Part shown: one piece after another, positions 35,677 to 44,987 of the stretch
How the letters are laid out: the number at the start of each line of letters is the position of its first letter
Position numbering within the stretch: position 1 is the first letter of the stretch
NCBI RefSeq assembly: GCF_001278845.1
Contig: NZ_CP012590.1
Span: forward strand, 1,178,001-1,242,000
DNA length: 64,000 bases
From: Actinomyces sp. oral taxon 414
GTDB taxonomy: Bacteria; Actinomycetota; Actinomycetes; Actinomycetales; Actinomycetaceae
Direction: 5' to 3'
Position numbers and translations under genes: made by a program
The notes under the pieces: generated by a model
What the model was told of the DNA's origin: nothing
The model's database searches: none
The model's input: the letters and a program-made list of their open reading frames with translations, nothing else

Positions 35677-36288
35677 ATGGCGCGCACCGACTCCAGGCCC
35701 CGCCTCCGGCTCGACCCCGACGCGCGCCGCGAGGCGATCCTGCGCTCGGCCGCCGCCGCCTTCGCCGAGCGCCCCTACGCCGAGGTCACCCTCGCCGACG
35801 TCGCCGAGGGGGCCCGGGCCTCGACCCCGCTCGTCTACCGCTACTTCCACGGCAAGGAGGACCTGTACGCCCAGGTCGTGCGCGAGTCCGTCGGCGCGCT
35901 CATGGAGCGCCAGGCGCGCGCCATCGACGCCCTGCCCGACGGCGTCCCGGTGCGCGACCGCATTAGGACGGCCACCATCGTCTACTTGGACCACATCGCT
36001 GCCCACCCCGGCGCCTGGGCCATGCCCCTGCGCCGGCCGGGCAGCGAGCCGGCCGGCGCGGCGCGGGTGCGCGCCCGGGCCCGCAGCGACTACGTCGAGC
36101 GCCTCGGCCGCCTGCTCGGTCCCGGCGCCCAGCCGCGCCGCCGCTACGCCCTGTGGGGCTACCTCGGCTTCATCGACGCCGCCTGCCTCCACTGGGTCGA
36201 GCGCGGCTGCCCCGACGAGGAGCGCTGGGGGCTCGTCGACGCCGCCCTGGGAGCCCTGGAGGGCGGGCTGGGCGACTGGGCGGCCTGA
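35677..36288 (+). CDS. TetR-family transcriptional regulator
   Basis: A 203-residue regulator. Helix-turn-helix at residues about 15-60: ARREAILRSAAAAFAERPYAEVTLADVAEGARASTPLVYRYFHGKEDLYAQVV, the canonical TetR pattern with YRYFxGKEDLY. The C-terminal ligand domain is divergent, as usual. Divergent to the GH13 gene with dyad operators between, so a sugar or related inducer is likely. Confidence 0.9.
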   Translation: MARTDSRPRLRLDPDARREAILRSAAAAFAERPYAEVTLADVAEGARASTPLVYRYFHGKEDLYAQVVRESVGALMERQARAIDALPDGVPVRDRIRTATIVYLDHIAAHPGAWAMPLRRPGSEPAGAARVRARARSDYVERLGRLLGPGAQPRRRYALWGYLGFIDAACLHWVERGCPDEERWGLVDAALGALEGGLGDWAA

Positions 36289-36359
36289 GCGCGCCCCGAC
36301 GGCGCCCGCCTCCGATATCCTCGAGTCGTACCGACCGACGAGGCTCAGGAGACGGACTA

Positions 36360-37115
36360 ATGACCCAGGTGGCATGCGGGATCGACATCGGCGGATCGGG
36401 CGTCAAGGGCGCCCTGGTCGATCTGGGGACCGGTGAATTCATTGGCGAGCGCGTACGCATCGAGACCCCCCGACCATCCACGCCCGAGGCGGTCGCCAAG
36501 GTCTGCCGCACCATCGTCGAGCGGCTCGGCGTCGCCCCGGACGTGCCCGTGGGCATCACCGTGCCCGCCCCCATTGTGCGCGGCACCGCCGTCTTCATCG
36601 CCAACCTCGACAAGTCCTGGAAGGGAGTGAACGTCGACGAGCTCATGACCCGGGTCCTGGAGCGCCCGTCCCACGCCCTCAACGACGCCGACGCCGCCGG
36701 GCTGGCCGAGGTCGCCTACGGCGCCGCCAAGGGCGTGCCCGGAACCATTATCGTCACCACCCTGGGCACGGGCATTGGCTCGGCCATTATCGTCGACGGC
36801 ACCCTGGTGCCCAACACCGAGCTCGGCCACCTGGAGATCGACGGCCACGACGCCGAGTCGCGCGCCTCCTCCCATCAGAAGGAGCTCCACGACCTGAGCT
36901 GGAAGAAGTGGGCCAAGCGCCTCCAGCGCTACTACGGCCACGTCGAGATGCTCTTCAGCCCGGACCTGTTCGTCGTCGGCGGAGGGGTGTCGAAGAAGCA
37001 CGAGAAGTTCCTGCCCCTGCTCGACCTGCGTACCCCCATTGTGCCCGCCAAGTTGCTCAACACCGCGGGCATTGTCGGCGCCGCCCACGAGGCGGCCCGC
37101 GTCGCGGCGAAGTAG
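36360..37115 (+). CDS. ppgK: Polyphosphate glucokinase
   Basis: A 251-residue ROK-family kinase that phosphorylates glucose with polyphosphate or ATP, typical of actinobacteria. Motifs: CGIDIGGSGVKGALVDLGTG (phosphate loop), PVGITVPAPIVRG, NDADAAGLAE (catalytic Asp), IIVTTLGTGIGSAIIVDGTLVPNTELGHLEIDG, LFVVGGGVSKKHEKF. ATG 36360 follows a CTCAGGAGACG ribosome site. Together with the GH13 gene nearby it would channel released glucose into glycolysis. Confidence 0.95.
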   Translation: MTQVACGIDIGGSGVKGALVDLGTGEFIGERVRIETPRPSTPEAVAKVCRTIVERLGVAPDVPVGITVPAPIVRGTAVFIANLDKSWKGVNVDELMTRVLERPSHALNDADAAGLAEVAYGAAKGVPGTIIVTTLGTGIGSAIIVDGTLVPNTELGHLEIDGHDAESRASSHQKELHDLSWKKWAKRLQRYYGHVEMLFSPDLFVVGGGVSKKHEKFLPLLDLRTPIVPAKLLNTAGIVGAAHEAARVAAK

Positions 37116-37137
37116 CGGGGCGAAGCGCCGGTCCGCC

Positions 37138-37172
37138 GCGCCCCGCGCCCCGTTACTTCGGGGCCGGGGCGC
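37138..37172. terminator. Strong GC hairpin between convergent ppgK and deoD
   Basis: GCGCCCCGCGCCCCG and CGGGGCCGGGGCGC pair with one bulged base around a TTACTT loop, placed between the stops of the two convergent genes. No T-run, as is common in high-GC actinobacteria. Likely a two-way terminator. Confidence 0.6.
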
Positions 37173-37179
37173 GGCCCCC

Positions 37180-37896
37180 TCAGCTCAGCGCCGCGGCGAC
37201 GGCCAGGCGCAGGGAGTCGGCGAAGCGGGTCTCGCGCTCGGCGGCGCTCATGTCCCGGGAGTGGTCGAGCAGGTGGTCGGAGACCGTGAGCACCGCCAGG
37301 GCCCGCCCGCCGTACTCGGCGGCCACGGCGTACAGGGCGGCGGCCTCCATCTCGACGCACAGGGTGCCGTAGCGGGCCAGCGCCTCGGTCTGCCCCTGGG
37401 GGGTGAAGTAGAAGTGGTCGCGGGAGATGATCGGGCCGGCGTGTAGGCGCCCGGCCAGGCCCGCCTCGACGCCCGCCCGCCAGGCCGCGGCGGCCAGGTG
37501 GAAGTCCGCGACGGCGCAGAAGTCGACGCCCGGCACGCGCAGCCGGTTCATGGCGGAGTCGGTGTGGGCGCCGGTGGCGATGACGACGTCGCCGACCGCG
37601 ACATCCGGGGAGATGCCGCCGGCGGTGCCCACGCGGATAATGCGCTCGACCCCGAACCGGTCGAACAGCTCGGTGGCGTAGATGGTCAGGGAGGGCTGGC
37701 CCATGCCCGAGCCCATGACGCTCAGCGGCCTGCCCCCGTGGGTCCCGGTGAAGCCGAGCATGCCGCGCACGTCGTTGACCTGGCGGGCGTCGTCCAGGAC
37801 CGCCTCGGCGATGCGCCGGGCGCGCAGGGGGTCCCCGGGCGTGAGGACCGCCGGGGCGAAGTCTCCGGGCTCGGCATTGATGTGGGGGGTGGCCAT
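37180..37896 (-). CDS. deoD: Purine-nucleoside phosphorylase (DeoD type)
   Basis: A 238-residue enzyme that splits purine nucleosides with phosphate to base and ribose-1-phosphate. Hexameric DeoD motifs: VLTPGDPLRARRIAE, GFTGTHGGRPLSVMGSGMGQPSLTIYATEL, VGTAGGISPDVAVGDVV, CVEMEAAALYAVAAE and the catalytic Asp in TVSDHLL. ATG 37896 follows GAAGGAGCCCC. Monocistronic by spacing and convergent with ppgK. Confidence 0.94.
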   Translation of the reverse strand: MATPHINAEPGDFAPAVLTPGDPLRARRIAEAVLDDARQVNDVRGMLGFTGTHGGRPLSVMGSGMGQPSLTIYATELFDRFGVERIIRVGTAGGISPDVAVGDVVIATGAHTDSAMNRLRVPGVDFCAVADFHLAAAAWRAGVEAGLAGRLHAGPIISRDHFYFTPQGQTEALARYGTLCVEMEAAALYAVAAEYGGRALAVLTVSDHLLDHSRDMSAAERETRFADSLRLAVAAALS

Positions 37897-38464
37897 GGGG
37901 CTCCTTCGTGGGGCGGACGGGCGGGGCGGGGCTCGACGACGGCGTCGTCGTCGGACCCGACGGGCGCCAGTGTGGCACACGACGGAACGGACCGGTGATC
38001 ACATGGTGAGAGCGTGTCGCTTCGTCATATGGACGGCATTATGGTTCTCAAGTTCAGCGCCGACGCGCCACGCCCCGGGTCGATGACCGGGAGGCCGGTT
38101 CGTACGGCCCTCCGTCTCCCAGAAGGTGCACCATGGCCTCAACCCCGGACGCCCCGGCGTCCTCCGCACCGCCCCGCGAGCAGTGGAGCGGCCAGTTCGG
38201 CTTCCTCATGGCCGCCATCGGCTCGGCCATCGGCCTGGGCAATATCTGGCGCTTCCCCGGCGTGGCCTACTCCAACGGCGGGGGCGCCTTCATTGTCCCC
38301 TACGTCATCGCCCTGCTGGCGGCCGGAATCCCCATCCTCCTGCTTGACTACTCCCTGGGCCACCGCTTCCGCGGCTCCGCCCCCGCCGTCTTCCGGCGGC
38401 TCAGCCGCCGCTTCGAGTGGCTCGGCTGGTTCCAGGTCTTCATCTGCTTCGTCATTATGACCTA

Positions 38465-39768
38465 TAGCGGCGATTTTACAAAGTCATTTTGTGAGGCGGT
38501 ATGGGAATTTGTTGCTCCTGATGAAGGTCTCGAATGCGTTGCGGGTGTCCTCGAAGTGGGCGCGCTGTCGGTTGCTGATGGATTTCTTGCCTTCTCCCCA
38601 GACGCGTTCGATGGGGTTCTTATTGGGGCTGTAGGGCGGCAGGTTGATGAGATGGATCCTCTCCAGGATGTTGCCCTTCCCCAGGTGCTCCCTCAGTTTC
38701 TTCGACTTGTGCCATCCGGCGTTGTCCCACACCACGACGATCGTCTTGTCCGGGTACTTCAGGGTCAGATCGGTCAGGGCCTTCACGATGTTGGAGGTGT
38801 TCTGCCAGTCCAGTCGCATGAGGTCCACGCTCCCGTCCGCCTCGTGGAGGAATCCGATATAGCTCTGGGACTGCCGTTTCCGATCGACCCTGATCCTGGT
38901 CCTGGCGCCCTTCTTGCACCAGGCCCTGCGAGTAATGGCCTCGTGCTCGATCCTCACCTCGTCCGCGGACACCACGATGACATCCTCATCCCCCTTCTCC
39001 GCATCTCCCTTCTCCGCATCTCCCTTCTCCGCATCGTCCGTCTTCTCGTTCTCGCACTCATTCTTCTCACTCCCCCGCTGCCCCTCGTCCTCCTCCTGCC
39101 CGTCCTGCCCGTCCTGCTTCTTCCCCTTGATCTTGGCGATCTTGGCGTGGATCTTCGCCATGCGGGCCTCGACCTGGGTCTCGTCGGCGCGGCGCTGGTC
39201 CACCTCCTCGGGCAGGTGGAAGGACAACCCCGCCATGTGGAGCAAAGAACGGTAGGAGGATTCGGAGGCGTACTCGATGCCGAAGCGCTCGTGCATCCAG
39301 CCCGCCAGATCGTGAATATTCCAGAACTCCGCCGCAATGCCCTGCTCCGACGGGGGGCGCGACAGCGCCTTCAGGATCTCCTTCTCCTGTTCCTGGGAGA
39401 TCTTGGAGGCGTTGTTGTTGCCGACATGCCCGGTGCAAATGGACGACAACCGATCCCTCCTCCAATCCCTCGCCCACTCCATGACCGTCCTGGTGGCGCG
39501 CTCCACCAGCCGCGCCACGACATCGACGCCAATTCCCTCCGACAGCATGAGAATCGCCTCCGACTTGCGCCTCATCAGCTTATACGGGGATTCCGCCTTG
39601 TGCACTTGAAGAGCCGACCACTCATGCTCCTCGACCACTACCGCTTCCATAACCGCAATCATACAGGAGAACGACACCCGAAATCCAATCGGAACCACAC
39701 CCGACCAACCGCCACGACCCCGAACTCAAAACGAAGCACCAGACGCGGATTTCGTTTTATTCCCGCTA
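38465..39768 (-). mobile_element. IS630-family element copy 1, 1304 bp
   Basis: The ends are TAGCGGCGATTTTAC at 38465 and the complement of TAGCGGGAATAAAAC ending at 39768. The target duplication is TA (38463-38464 and 39769-39770), the usual IS630 target. It sits within codon 111 of the NSS transporter gene. A second copy is at 53957. Confidence 0.92.
38484..39650 (-). CDS. IS630-family transposase (copy 1)
   Basis: A 388-residue protein from ATG 39650 (MEAVVVEEHEW). N-terminal helix-turn-helix (SEGIGVDVVARLVERATRTVMEWARDW), DDE core with D in VVSADEVRIE, D in VVVWDNAGWHKSKKL and E in NLPPYSPNKNPIERVWGEGKKSI. Between the two parts is a strongly charged insert (GQEEDEGQRGSEKNECENEKTDDAEKGDAEKGDAEKGDED) with triplicated AEKGD. 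The frame is intact, so this copy may be active. Confidence 0.9.
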   Translation of the reverse strand: MEAVVVEEHEWSALQVHKAESPYKLMRRKSEAILMLSEGIGVDVVARLVERATRTVMEWARDWRRDRLSSICTGHVGNNNASKISQEQEKEILKALSRPPSEQGIAAEFWNIHDLAGWMHERFGIEYASESSYRSLLHMAGLSFHLPEEVDQRRADETQVEARMAKIHAKIAKIKGKKQDGQDGQEEDEGQRGSEKNECENEKTDDAEKGDAEKGDAEKGDEDVIVVSADEVRIEHEAITRRAWCKKGARTRIRVDRKRQSQSYIGFLHEADGSVDLMRLDWQNTSNIVKALTDLTLKYPDKTIVVVWDNAGWHKSKKLREHLGKGNILERIHLINLPPYSPNKNPIERVWGEGKKSISNRQRAHFEDTRNAFETFIRSNKFPYRLTK

Positions 39769-41021
39769 TACTACGCGGTGGTGGTGGCCTGGTCTTTGCG
39801 CTACACGCTCTTCTCCATCACCACCGCCTGGGGCGCCGACGCGACCGGCTTCTTCCAGCACTACATCGGCCTGGACCGGCCCGGCGCCGGGGCGGGCTAC
39901 TCCCCGACCATCGTCATGGGCGTGGCCGTCCCCCTGCTCCTGGTGTGGGCCTTCGGCCTGGTGGTCACCGCCCTGGGCGTGAGCGACGGCGTGGAGAGGG
40001 CCAACAAGATCTTCCTGCCGCTGCTGGTGCTCATGTTCGCCGTCCTCGTGGTGCGCGCCCTCCTGCTGCCCGGCGCGGGCGAGGGCCTCAACGCCCTGTT
40101 CACCCCCGACTGGTCCGCGCTGCGGGACTACAAGGTGTGGATGGCCGCCCTCGGGCAGATCTTCTTCTCCCTGTCCGTGGGATTCGGCATTATGCTCACC
40201 TACTCCTCCTACTTGCGGCGGCGCCGCTCCAACCTGGTGGGCACCGGGCTGGTGGCGGGCTTCGCCAATTCCGCCTTCGAGCTGCTCGCCGGCATCGGCG
40301 TCTTCGCCACCCTGGGCTTCATGGCGGGCGCCCAGGGGGTCGGCGTGGACGAGCTGAAGAACATCACCGGGCCGCTGCTGTCCTTCGTCACCTTCCCCAC
40401 CGTCATCTCGCAGATGCCCGGCGGCGCGCTCTTCGGGGTCCTCTTCTTCGCCTCCTTCACCATGGCGGGACTGACCTCCTTCATCTCCATCATCCAGGTG
40501 GTGGCCGCGGGCGTGGGGGAGAAGCTGGGCCTGGCGCCCAAGTGGGCCTCCCTCGTCGTCGGCATCCCGGCCGCGGTCGTGTCCTTCGTCCTGTTCGCCA
40601 CGACCTCGGGGCTGCCGGACCTCGACGTCGTCGACGCCTTCATTAACAATATCGGCGTGGTCTCCTCGGCCATCATTATGTGCGTGGCGGTGGCCTGGGT
40701 CCTGCGGCGCACCCGGCTGCTCCAGAACCACCTCAACGCGGTCTCGGAGTCGCGGATGGTGGGCGCCTGGTGGCGGGTCCTGGTCGGCGCCGTCGTCCCC
40801 GTCCTGCTGGGCTACATGTTCATCCAGACGCTGTGGACCTACCTGACCCAGGGGTACGACCCCGACTCGTACTCCAGCGGCTTCGTCGCGGTCTTCGGCT
40901 GGGGGATGCTCCTGCTGGTCGCCATCGCCACCGCGGTCATGACCCTCCTGCCCTGGAGGACCCCGGTGGACGACTTCACGCCCCTGGAGCTCGAGACCGT
41001 CTCCGAGAGGGAGGACTGAAG

Positions 41022-41195
41022 ATGACCGGGGTCGCTGTGCTCATTATGCTCATCGCCATTATCATTATCTGGGGCGGCCTGGCGGTCTCCGTCACCGCGC
41101 TCGTCTCGCGCGGGCACCGCGAGCAGGCCGAGGACCGGGCGCGCGCCAGCGCCGAGGCCCACGAGCACCTGCGCGCCGGGGCCGCGCACGAGTGA
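41022..41195 (+). CDS. MetS-like small subunit of an NSS transporter
   Basis: A 57-residue single-helix membrane protein, MTGVAVLIMLIAIIIIWGGLAVSVTALVSRGHREQAE..., matching the small subunits that accompany MetP-type methionine/alanine importers (IIIxWGGLxxS pattern). It begins 2 bp after the transporter stop. With the large subunit split by IS630 upstream, it is probably stranded without a partner and may be poorly transcribed. Confidence 0.82.
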   Translation: MTGVAVLIMLIAIIIIWGGLAVSVTALVSRGHREQAEDRARASAEAHEHLRAGAAHE

Positions 41196-41317
41196 GGCGG
41201 CCGCGGCGCCGAGGGCGGCGGCGCTGAGCCCGCCGGGCCCGCGCGAGTGAGGCGGCCGACGCCGACGCGCCCGCCCCTCGACTATCGCGTCGCGGGCGCG
41301 TTTGCCACACTGGTCCC

Positions 41318-42127
41318 ATGACGGCCTCCGCCTCCGACCTGCCCGACCTGGTCGCCTTCGACCTGGACGACACCCTCGCCCCCTCCAAGGCGGCGATGCC
41401 CGAGCCCATGGCCGCCGCGCTGCGGCTCCTGCTGGGCCAGGTGCCCGTGTGCATCATCTCCGGCGGCCAGATCTCCCAGTTCCGCAACCAGGTCCTCACC
41501 CACCTGGGGGCCGCGCCCGACGAGCTCGCCCGGCTCCACCTCATGCCCACCTGCGGCACCCGCTACTACACTCACGCCGGCGGCCCGGGACCGGGGACCG
41601 ACGAGTCCGAATGGACCCTCGTGTACGCCAACGACCTCAGCCCCGCCCAGGTCGCGCAGGGCTTCGCCGTCGTCGAGGAGCAGGCCCGCCGGCTGGGCCT
41701 GTGGTCCGAGCGGACCTGGGGGCCGGCCCTGGAGGACCGCGGCAGCCAGATCACCTTTTCGGCGCTCGGCCAGGAGGCCCCCATCGACGCCAAGAGGGCC
41801 TGGGACCCCACGGGGGAGAAGAGGACGGCCCTGCGCGACGCCGTCGCCCCCCTCCTGCCCGGCCTGGAGGTGCGCGCCGGGGGGGCGACCAGCATTGACA
41901 TCACCCTCAAGGGCGTCGACAAGGCCTACGGCATGAGGCGCCTGGCCGCCGTCACCGGCATCGGCCTGGAGCGGATGCTCTTCATCGGCGACCGCCTCGA
42001 CCCGGAGGGCAACGACTACCCGGTCAAGGTCCTGGGCGTGCCCTGCCACGCCGTGACCGGCTGGCGGGACACGGCCGAATTCGTCACCGCCCTCGCCGGC
42101 GACCTGGCGGCCGCGAGGGGGGCGTGA
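41318..42127 (+). CDS. HAD-IIB family hydrolase (phosphomannomutase-like)
   Basis: A 269-residue cytoplasmic phosphatase/mutase. Motif I LVAFDLDDTLAPSK (nucleophile and acid/base Asp), motif II CIISGGQISQFRNQV, a C2-type cap, motif III Lys near ITLKGVDKAYGM, motif IV MLFIGDRLDPEGNDYPV. The GDxLxPxGNDY pattern resembles alpha-phosphomannomutase-like HAD proteins. It overlaps the next gene by 4 bp, so the two are co-expressed. Confidence 0.85.
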   Translation: MTASASDLPDLVAFDLDDTLAPSKAAMPEPMAAALRLLLGQVPVCIISGGQISQFRNQVLTHLGAAPDELARLHLMPTCGTRYYTHAGGPGPGTDESEWTLVYANDLSPAQVAQGFAVVEEQARRLGLWSERTWGPALEDRGSQITFSALGQEAPIDAKRAWDPTGEKRTALRDAVAPLLPGLEVRAGGATSIDITLKGVDKAYGMRRLAAVTGIGLERMLFIGDRLDPEGNDYPVKVLGVPCHAVTGWRDTAEFVTALAGDLAAARGA

Positions 42128-44127
42128 GCCCGGTGGCCGCGCCGGACGAGGCGGACGAGGCGGACGGCGGGGCGGACGAGGCGACCGCGCCGGACGTGGC
42201 GGACGGGGCTGATGGCGGGGACCGGGGCGCCCGGGGCCTGGCCGGCGCCTGCGGGCGCTGGTGGGACGCGCGCAGCGTGGCCTTCCGCAAGATCACCCGC
42301 ACCCTCGTCCTGCTGCTGCTCACCGGCGCCGTCTCTCTGCTCGTCGGACTGTCGACGGCCACCGCCTCCTCGCCGGTGGGCCCCCACGAGGCGGTGTGGT
42401 CGACGACCCTGAACTCGCGCCTGACCCTCGACCTGGGGCCGCTGGGGACGATCTCCCACGCCTCGCCGGCGGGCCCCTTCGGCGTCGACGTGGTCATCGG
42501 GGAGATCCCGGGGGAGTTCTCCTCCTCGCAGGTCGACACCGACTCCCTGGGCCAGGCCCTGTCGGCGGACGGCTCGTCCTACCTGGCCCTCATCAGCCGC
42601 CCCGAGCTGACCATCCAGGCCGGGCTGCACGCGCTCGTCGCCGACGGTCTGCGCCGGGCCGGCCTCATCGAGTCGGTCGTCCTGTGCCTGGTGGCCGCCG
42701 GGCGTCTGGCCGCCCGGGGGCGCCTGCGGGACGCGGTCCGCGACGGGCTGTCGGGCACCTGGGCCTCGCCGCTCATCGGCGTCACCGCCGTCGTCGCCGT
42801 CCTCGGACTGCTCGTCCCGGTGCTGCGCTCGGACGCGGTGCCGGGCACGCGCCTGGACGTGCTCGCGCACACGCCCCTGGCCCAGGCGCGCCTGTCCGGC
42901 CGCATCGCCGACGTCGTCCAGGCCTACGGCGACCAGATCGTGGGCAGGCTGGAGTCCAACCAGGCCTTCTACGCGCAGGCCGAGGACAACCTCGCGGCCG
43001 CCTGGCGGGCCTCCCAGGAGGTCGGCGGCATCGTTGACGTCACCGCCGCGTCCGGCACGGTGGACACGGCCGCGGTGCGCGAGCAGGCGGAGGCCGCGGC
43101 GGCCCGCAACAGCGCCGCCTTCCCGAGTCCCGCCCCGACGCCGTCCCCGCCGGGAACCTCCCCGAGTCCCGCCCCGACGTCGTCCCCGCCGGGCGCGCCG
43201 GCCTCATTGACGTCCCCGGACGAGCCGACCGGGCCGTCGTCCTCGTCCTCGCCGGGCGCCTCCCCGGGCGCGCCGACCTCGGAGTCCACGACCCCTCCGC
43301 CGTCGACCGGCGCGCAGGCCGTCGCCGAGCACGGGCGCACGACGGTGGTGCTCACCACCGACCTGCACTGCAACCTCGACGTGATCGCCCTGGCCGGGCG
43401 CCTCGACGGGCTCTCCGGCGCCCGGCTCCACCTCGACGACGGGGACCTGACCATGACCGGCTCCAGCCCCGAGCAGGTCTGCGTCGACGCCCTCACCAAC
43501 GCCATCCCCTCCGGGGTGGAGCGCGTGGCCACCATCGGCAACCACGACTCCGAGACGACGGCGAACCAGCTGCGGGCGCGGGGCTGGACCGTCACCGACG
43601 GCACCGTGCAGACCGCCGCCGGCCTGCGCATCCTGGGCGACGTCGACGCCGACCGCAGCCCCGCGGGCGGCACCTACCAGCGCGGGTCGGAAAACTCCGC
43701 GCAGATCGGCGCCCGCCTGGCGCGCACCAGCTGCCGGGCCGGGGCCGACGTGGACGTCGTCCTCATCCACCAGCCCTACACCTTCGGGCCCCTCGTCTCC
43801 GAGGGCTGCGCCCCGCTGCTCCTGGCCGGGCACCTCCACCAGGAGAAGGGCATGAGCGTGACGCAGGGGGGCAACACCGTCGTCGCCCAGCTCATCAGCG
43901 GCGCCGGCAAGGGCGGGACCTCGATCGGGCCGGTGACCGAGGACGCCTACCTCCACGTCCTGTCCTTCGACGAGAACGGGGTCCTGCGCGGGTGGCGCGC
44001 CGTCGTCATCCACCCCGACGCCTCCGTCACCGTGGGGGCCTGGATGGGCGTGCCCGAGCCCGGATCCACCCTGGTGGGCGCCTCGCAGGACGCGCTCGAG
44101 GCCACAGCGGCGCCGTCGGACGACTAG
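42124..44127 (+). CDS. Membrane-anchored metallophosphoesterase
   Basis: A 667-residue protein from GTG 42124. Residues 1-58 are acidic and disordered, a membrane helix follows (RTLVLLLLTGAVSLLVGLSTA, about 60-80), an outer region with a second helix near 220 (ASPLIGVTAVVAVLGLLVPVL), a Pro/Ser linker (about 335-395) and then a calcineurin-like phosphoesterase: TTDLHCN (DxH), HLDDGDLT (GD), TIGNHDSET (GNHD), IHQPYTF and AGHLHQEKG (GHxH). The two-metal site is complete. Likely faces the outside. Substrate unknown. Confidence 0.87.
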   Translation: MSPVAAPDEADEADGGADEATAPDVADGADGGDRGARGLAGACGRWWDARSVAFRKITRTLVLLLLTGAVSLLVGLSTATASSPVGPHEAVWSTTLNSRLTLDLGPLGTISHASPAGPFGVDVVIGEIPGEFSSSQVDTDSLGQALSADGSSYLALISRPELTIQAGLHALVADGLRRAGLIESVVLCLVAAGRLAARGRLRDAVRDGLSGTWASPLIGVTAVVAVLGLLVPVLRSDAVPGTRLDVLAHTPLAQARLSGRIADVVQAYGDQIVGRLESNQAFYAQAEDNLAAAWRASQEVGGIVDVTAASGTVDTAAVREQAEAAAARNSAAFPSPAPTPSPPGTSPSPAPTSSPPGAPASLTSPDEPTGPSSSSSPGASPGAPTSESTTPPPSTGAQAVAEHGRTTVVLTTDLHCNLDVIALAGRLDGLSGARLHLDDGDLTMTGSSPEQVCVDALTNAIPSGVERVATIGNHDSETTANQLRARGWTVTDGTVQTAAGLRILGDVDADRSPAGGTYQRGSENSAQIGARLARTSCRAGADVDVVLIHQPYTFGPLVSEGCAPLLLAGHLHQEKGMSVTQGGNTVVAQLISGAGKGGTSIGPVTEDAYLHVLSFDENGVLRGWRAVVIHPDASVTVGAWMGVPEPGSTLVGASQDALEATAAPSDD

Positions 44128-44192
44128 GGCACAATAAGCGGGTGCGCTGCGGCGGCCGCCGCGACAGCGTCCCCGAGGCGAGGAGAACCCAG

Positions 44193-44951
44193 ATGGCCCC
44201 AGTGCCCACCGAGGCCGAGATCGACGCCATGAGCGAGGAGGAGCTCGAGGCCTACCTCGCCCAGGCGGAGGACGACCCGCTCGAGGACGGGGCCGACGGC
44301 ACCCGGGACGCGCACGCGCCCGGCGCCGGGAGGGAGGACGACTCCGAGCGGCCCGGGTGGCTGCGCGCCACCGGCTCCTCGCGCGCCTACGCCTGGCTGC
44401 TCGTCGTCGCCGGCGTCATCGGCATCGGCGCCTCCTGGGAGCTCATGGCCAGCGAACTGACGCTTCTGAGGGACCCGCAGGCCGACCTCGTCTGCGACGT
44501 CAACCCCCTCGTGTCCTGCGGCGCCTCGCTCGACGTGTGGCAGGGCAACCTTCTGGGCGTGCCCAACTCCTTCATCGGGGCCATGGCCTTCGCCGTCCTG
44601 CTGGCCGTGGGGGCGCTGCTCGCCTCCGGCGGGCGCCTGCCGCGCTGGATGTGGTGGGGGCTCGTGGCGGGAAGCGCCGGCGGTCTCGCCTTCGTCGCCT
44701 GGTTCCTCGCCGTGTCCGTGACCGTCCTGGGCAAGCTGTGCCCCTACTGCATGCTCATCTGGGCGGTGACCATCCCGGTGGCCGCCGCCACCGCGGGCGA
44801 GGCGGCCCTGCGCGGTCACCTCGGCCTGCCGCGGCCCGCGGCCAGAGGCCTGTCGGCGGCCCGCTGGTGGATCGCTGGGGTCATGTACGCGCTGGTCCTG
44901 GCGGTGGTCCTCATCGCCTTCTGGGACGGATGGGTCGCCCTCCTGCGATGA
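44193..44951 (+). CDS. Vitamin K epoxide reductase (VKOR) family protein
   Basis: A 252-residue membrane protein. An acidic N-terminus of about 60 residues precedes the helices. VKOR signatures: DLVCDVNPLVSCGASLDVWQGNLLGVPNSFIGAMAF (loop CysxxxxCys pair and Ser) and the redox centre GKLCPYCMLIWAV (CxxC). In actinobacteria VKOR re-oxidises the disulfide-forming protein DsbA with menaquinone, for folding of secreted proteins. No dsbA gene adjoins it. Confidence 0.93.
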   Translation: MAPVPTEAEIDAMSEEELEAYLAQAEDDPLEDGADGTRDAHAPGAGREDDSERPGWLRATGSSRAYAWLLVVAGVIGIGASWELMASELTLLRDPQADLVCDVNPLVSCGASLDVWQGNLLGVPNSFIGAMAFAVLLAVGALLASGGRLPRWMWWGLVAGSAGGLAFVAWFLAVSVTVLGKLCPYCMLIWAVTIPVAAATAGEAALRGHLGLPRPAARGLSAARWWIAGVMYALVLAVVLIAFWDGWVALLR

Positions 44952-44987
44952 GCGGGGGCGAATGAGCGGGGGCGACGGGGAGCCGCG

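Larger units (their letters stand above)
38133..41019 (+). pseudogene. NSS-family sodium-dependent transporter, split by IS630
   Basis: The 5' part (38133-38464) encodes WSGQFGFLMAAIGSAIGLGNIWRFPGVAYSNGGGAFIVPYVIAL and stops making sense at FVIMTY. The 3' part (39771-41019) resumes exactly at YAVVVAWSLRYTLFSI and runs to the end. Removing the element and one TA restores a continuous 526-codon frame. The protein is a LeuT-fold neurotransmitter:sodium symporter, here probably of the Met/Ala-importing type because a MetS-like small subunit gene follows by 2 bp. In this genome it is inactive unless the element leaves precisely. Confidence 0.92.

Noticed and set aside
37138..37172. Hairpin between ppgK and deoD considered as another 20-bp-unit element
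   Set aside because: It has no CGAR units or 20-bp phase; it is a simple GC stem between convergent genes.
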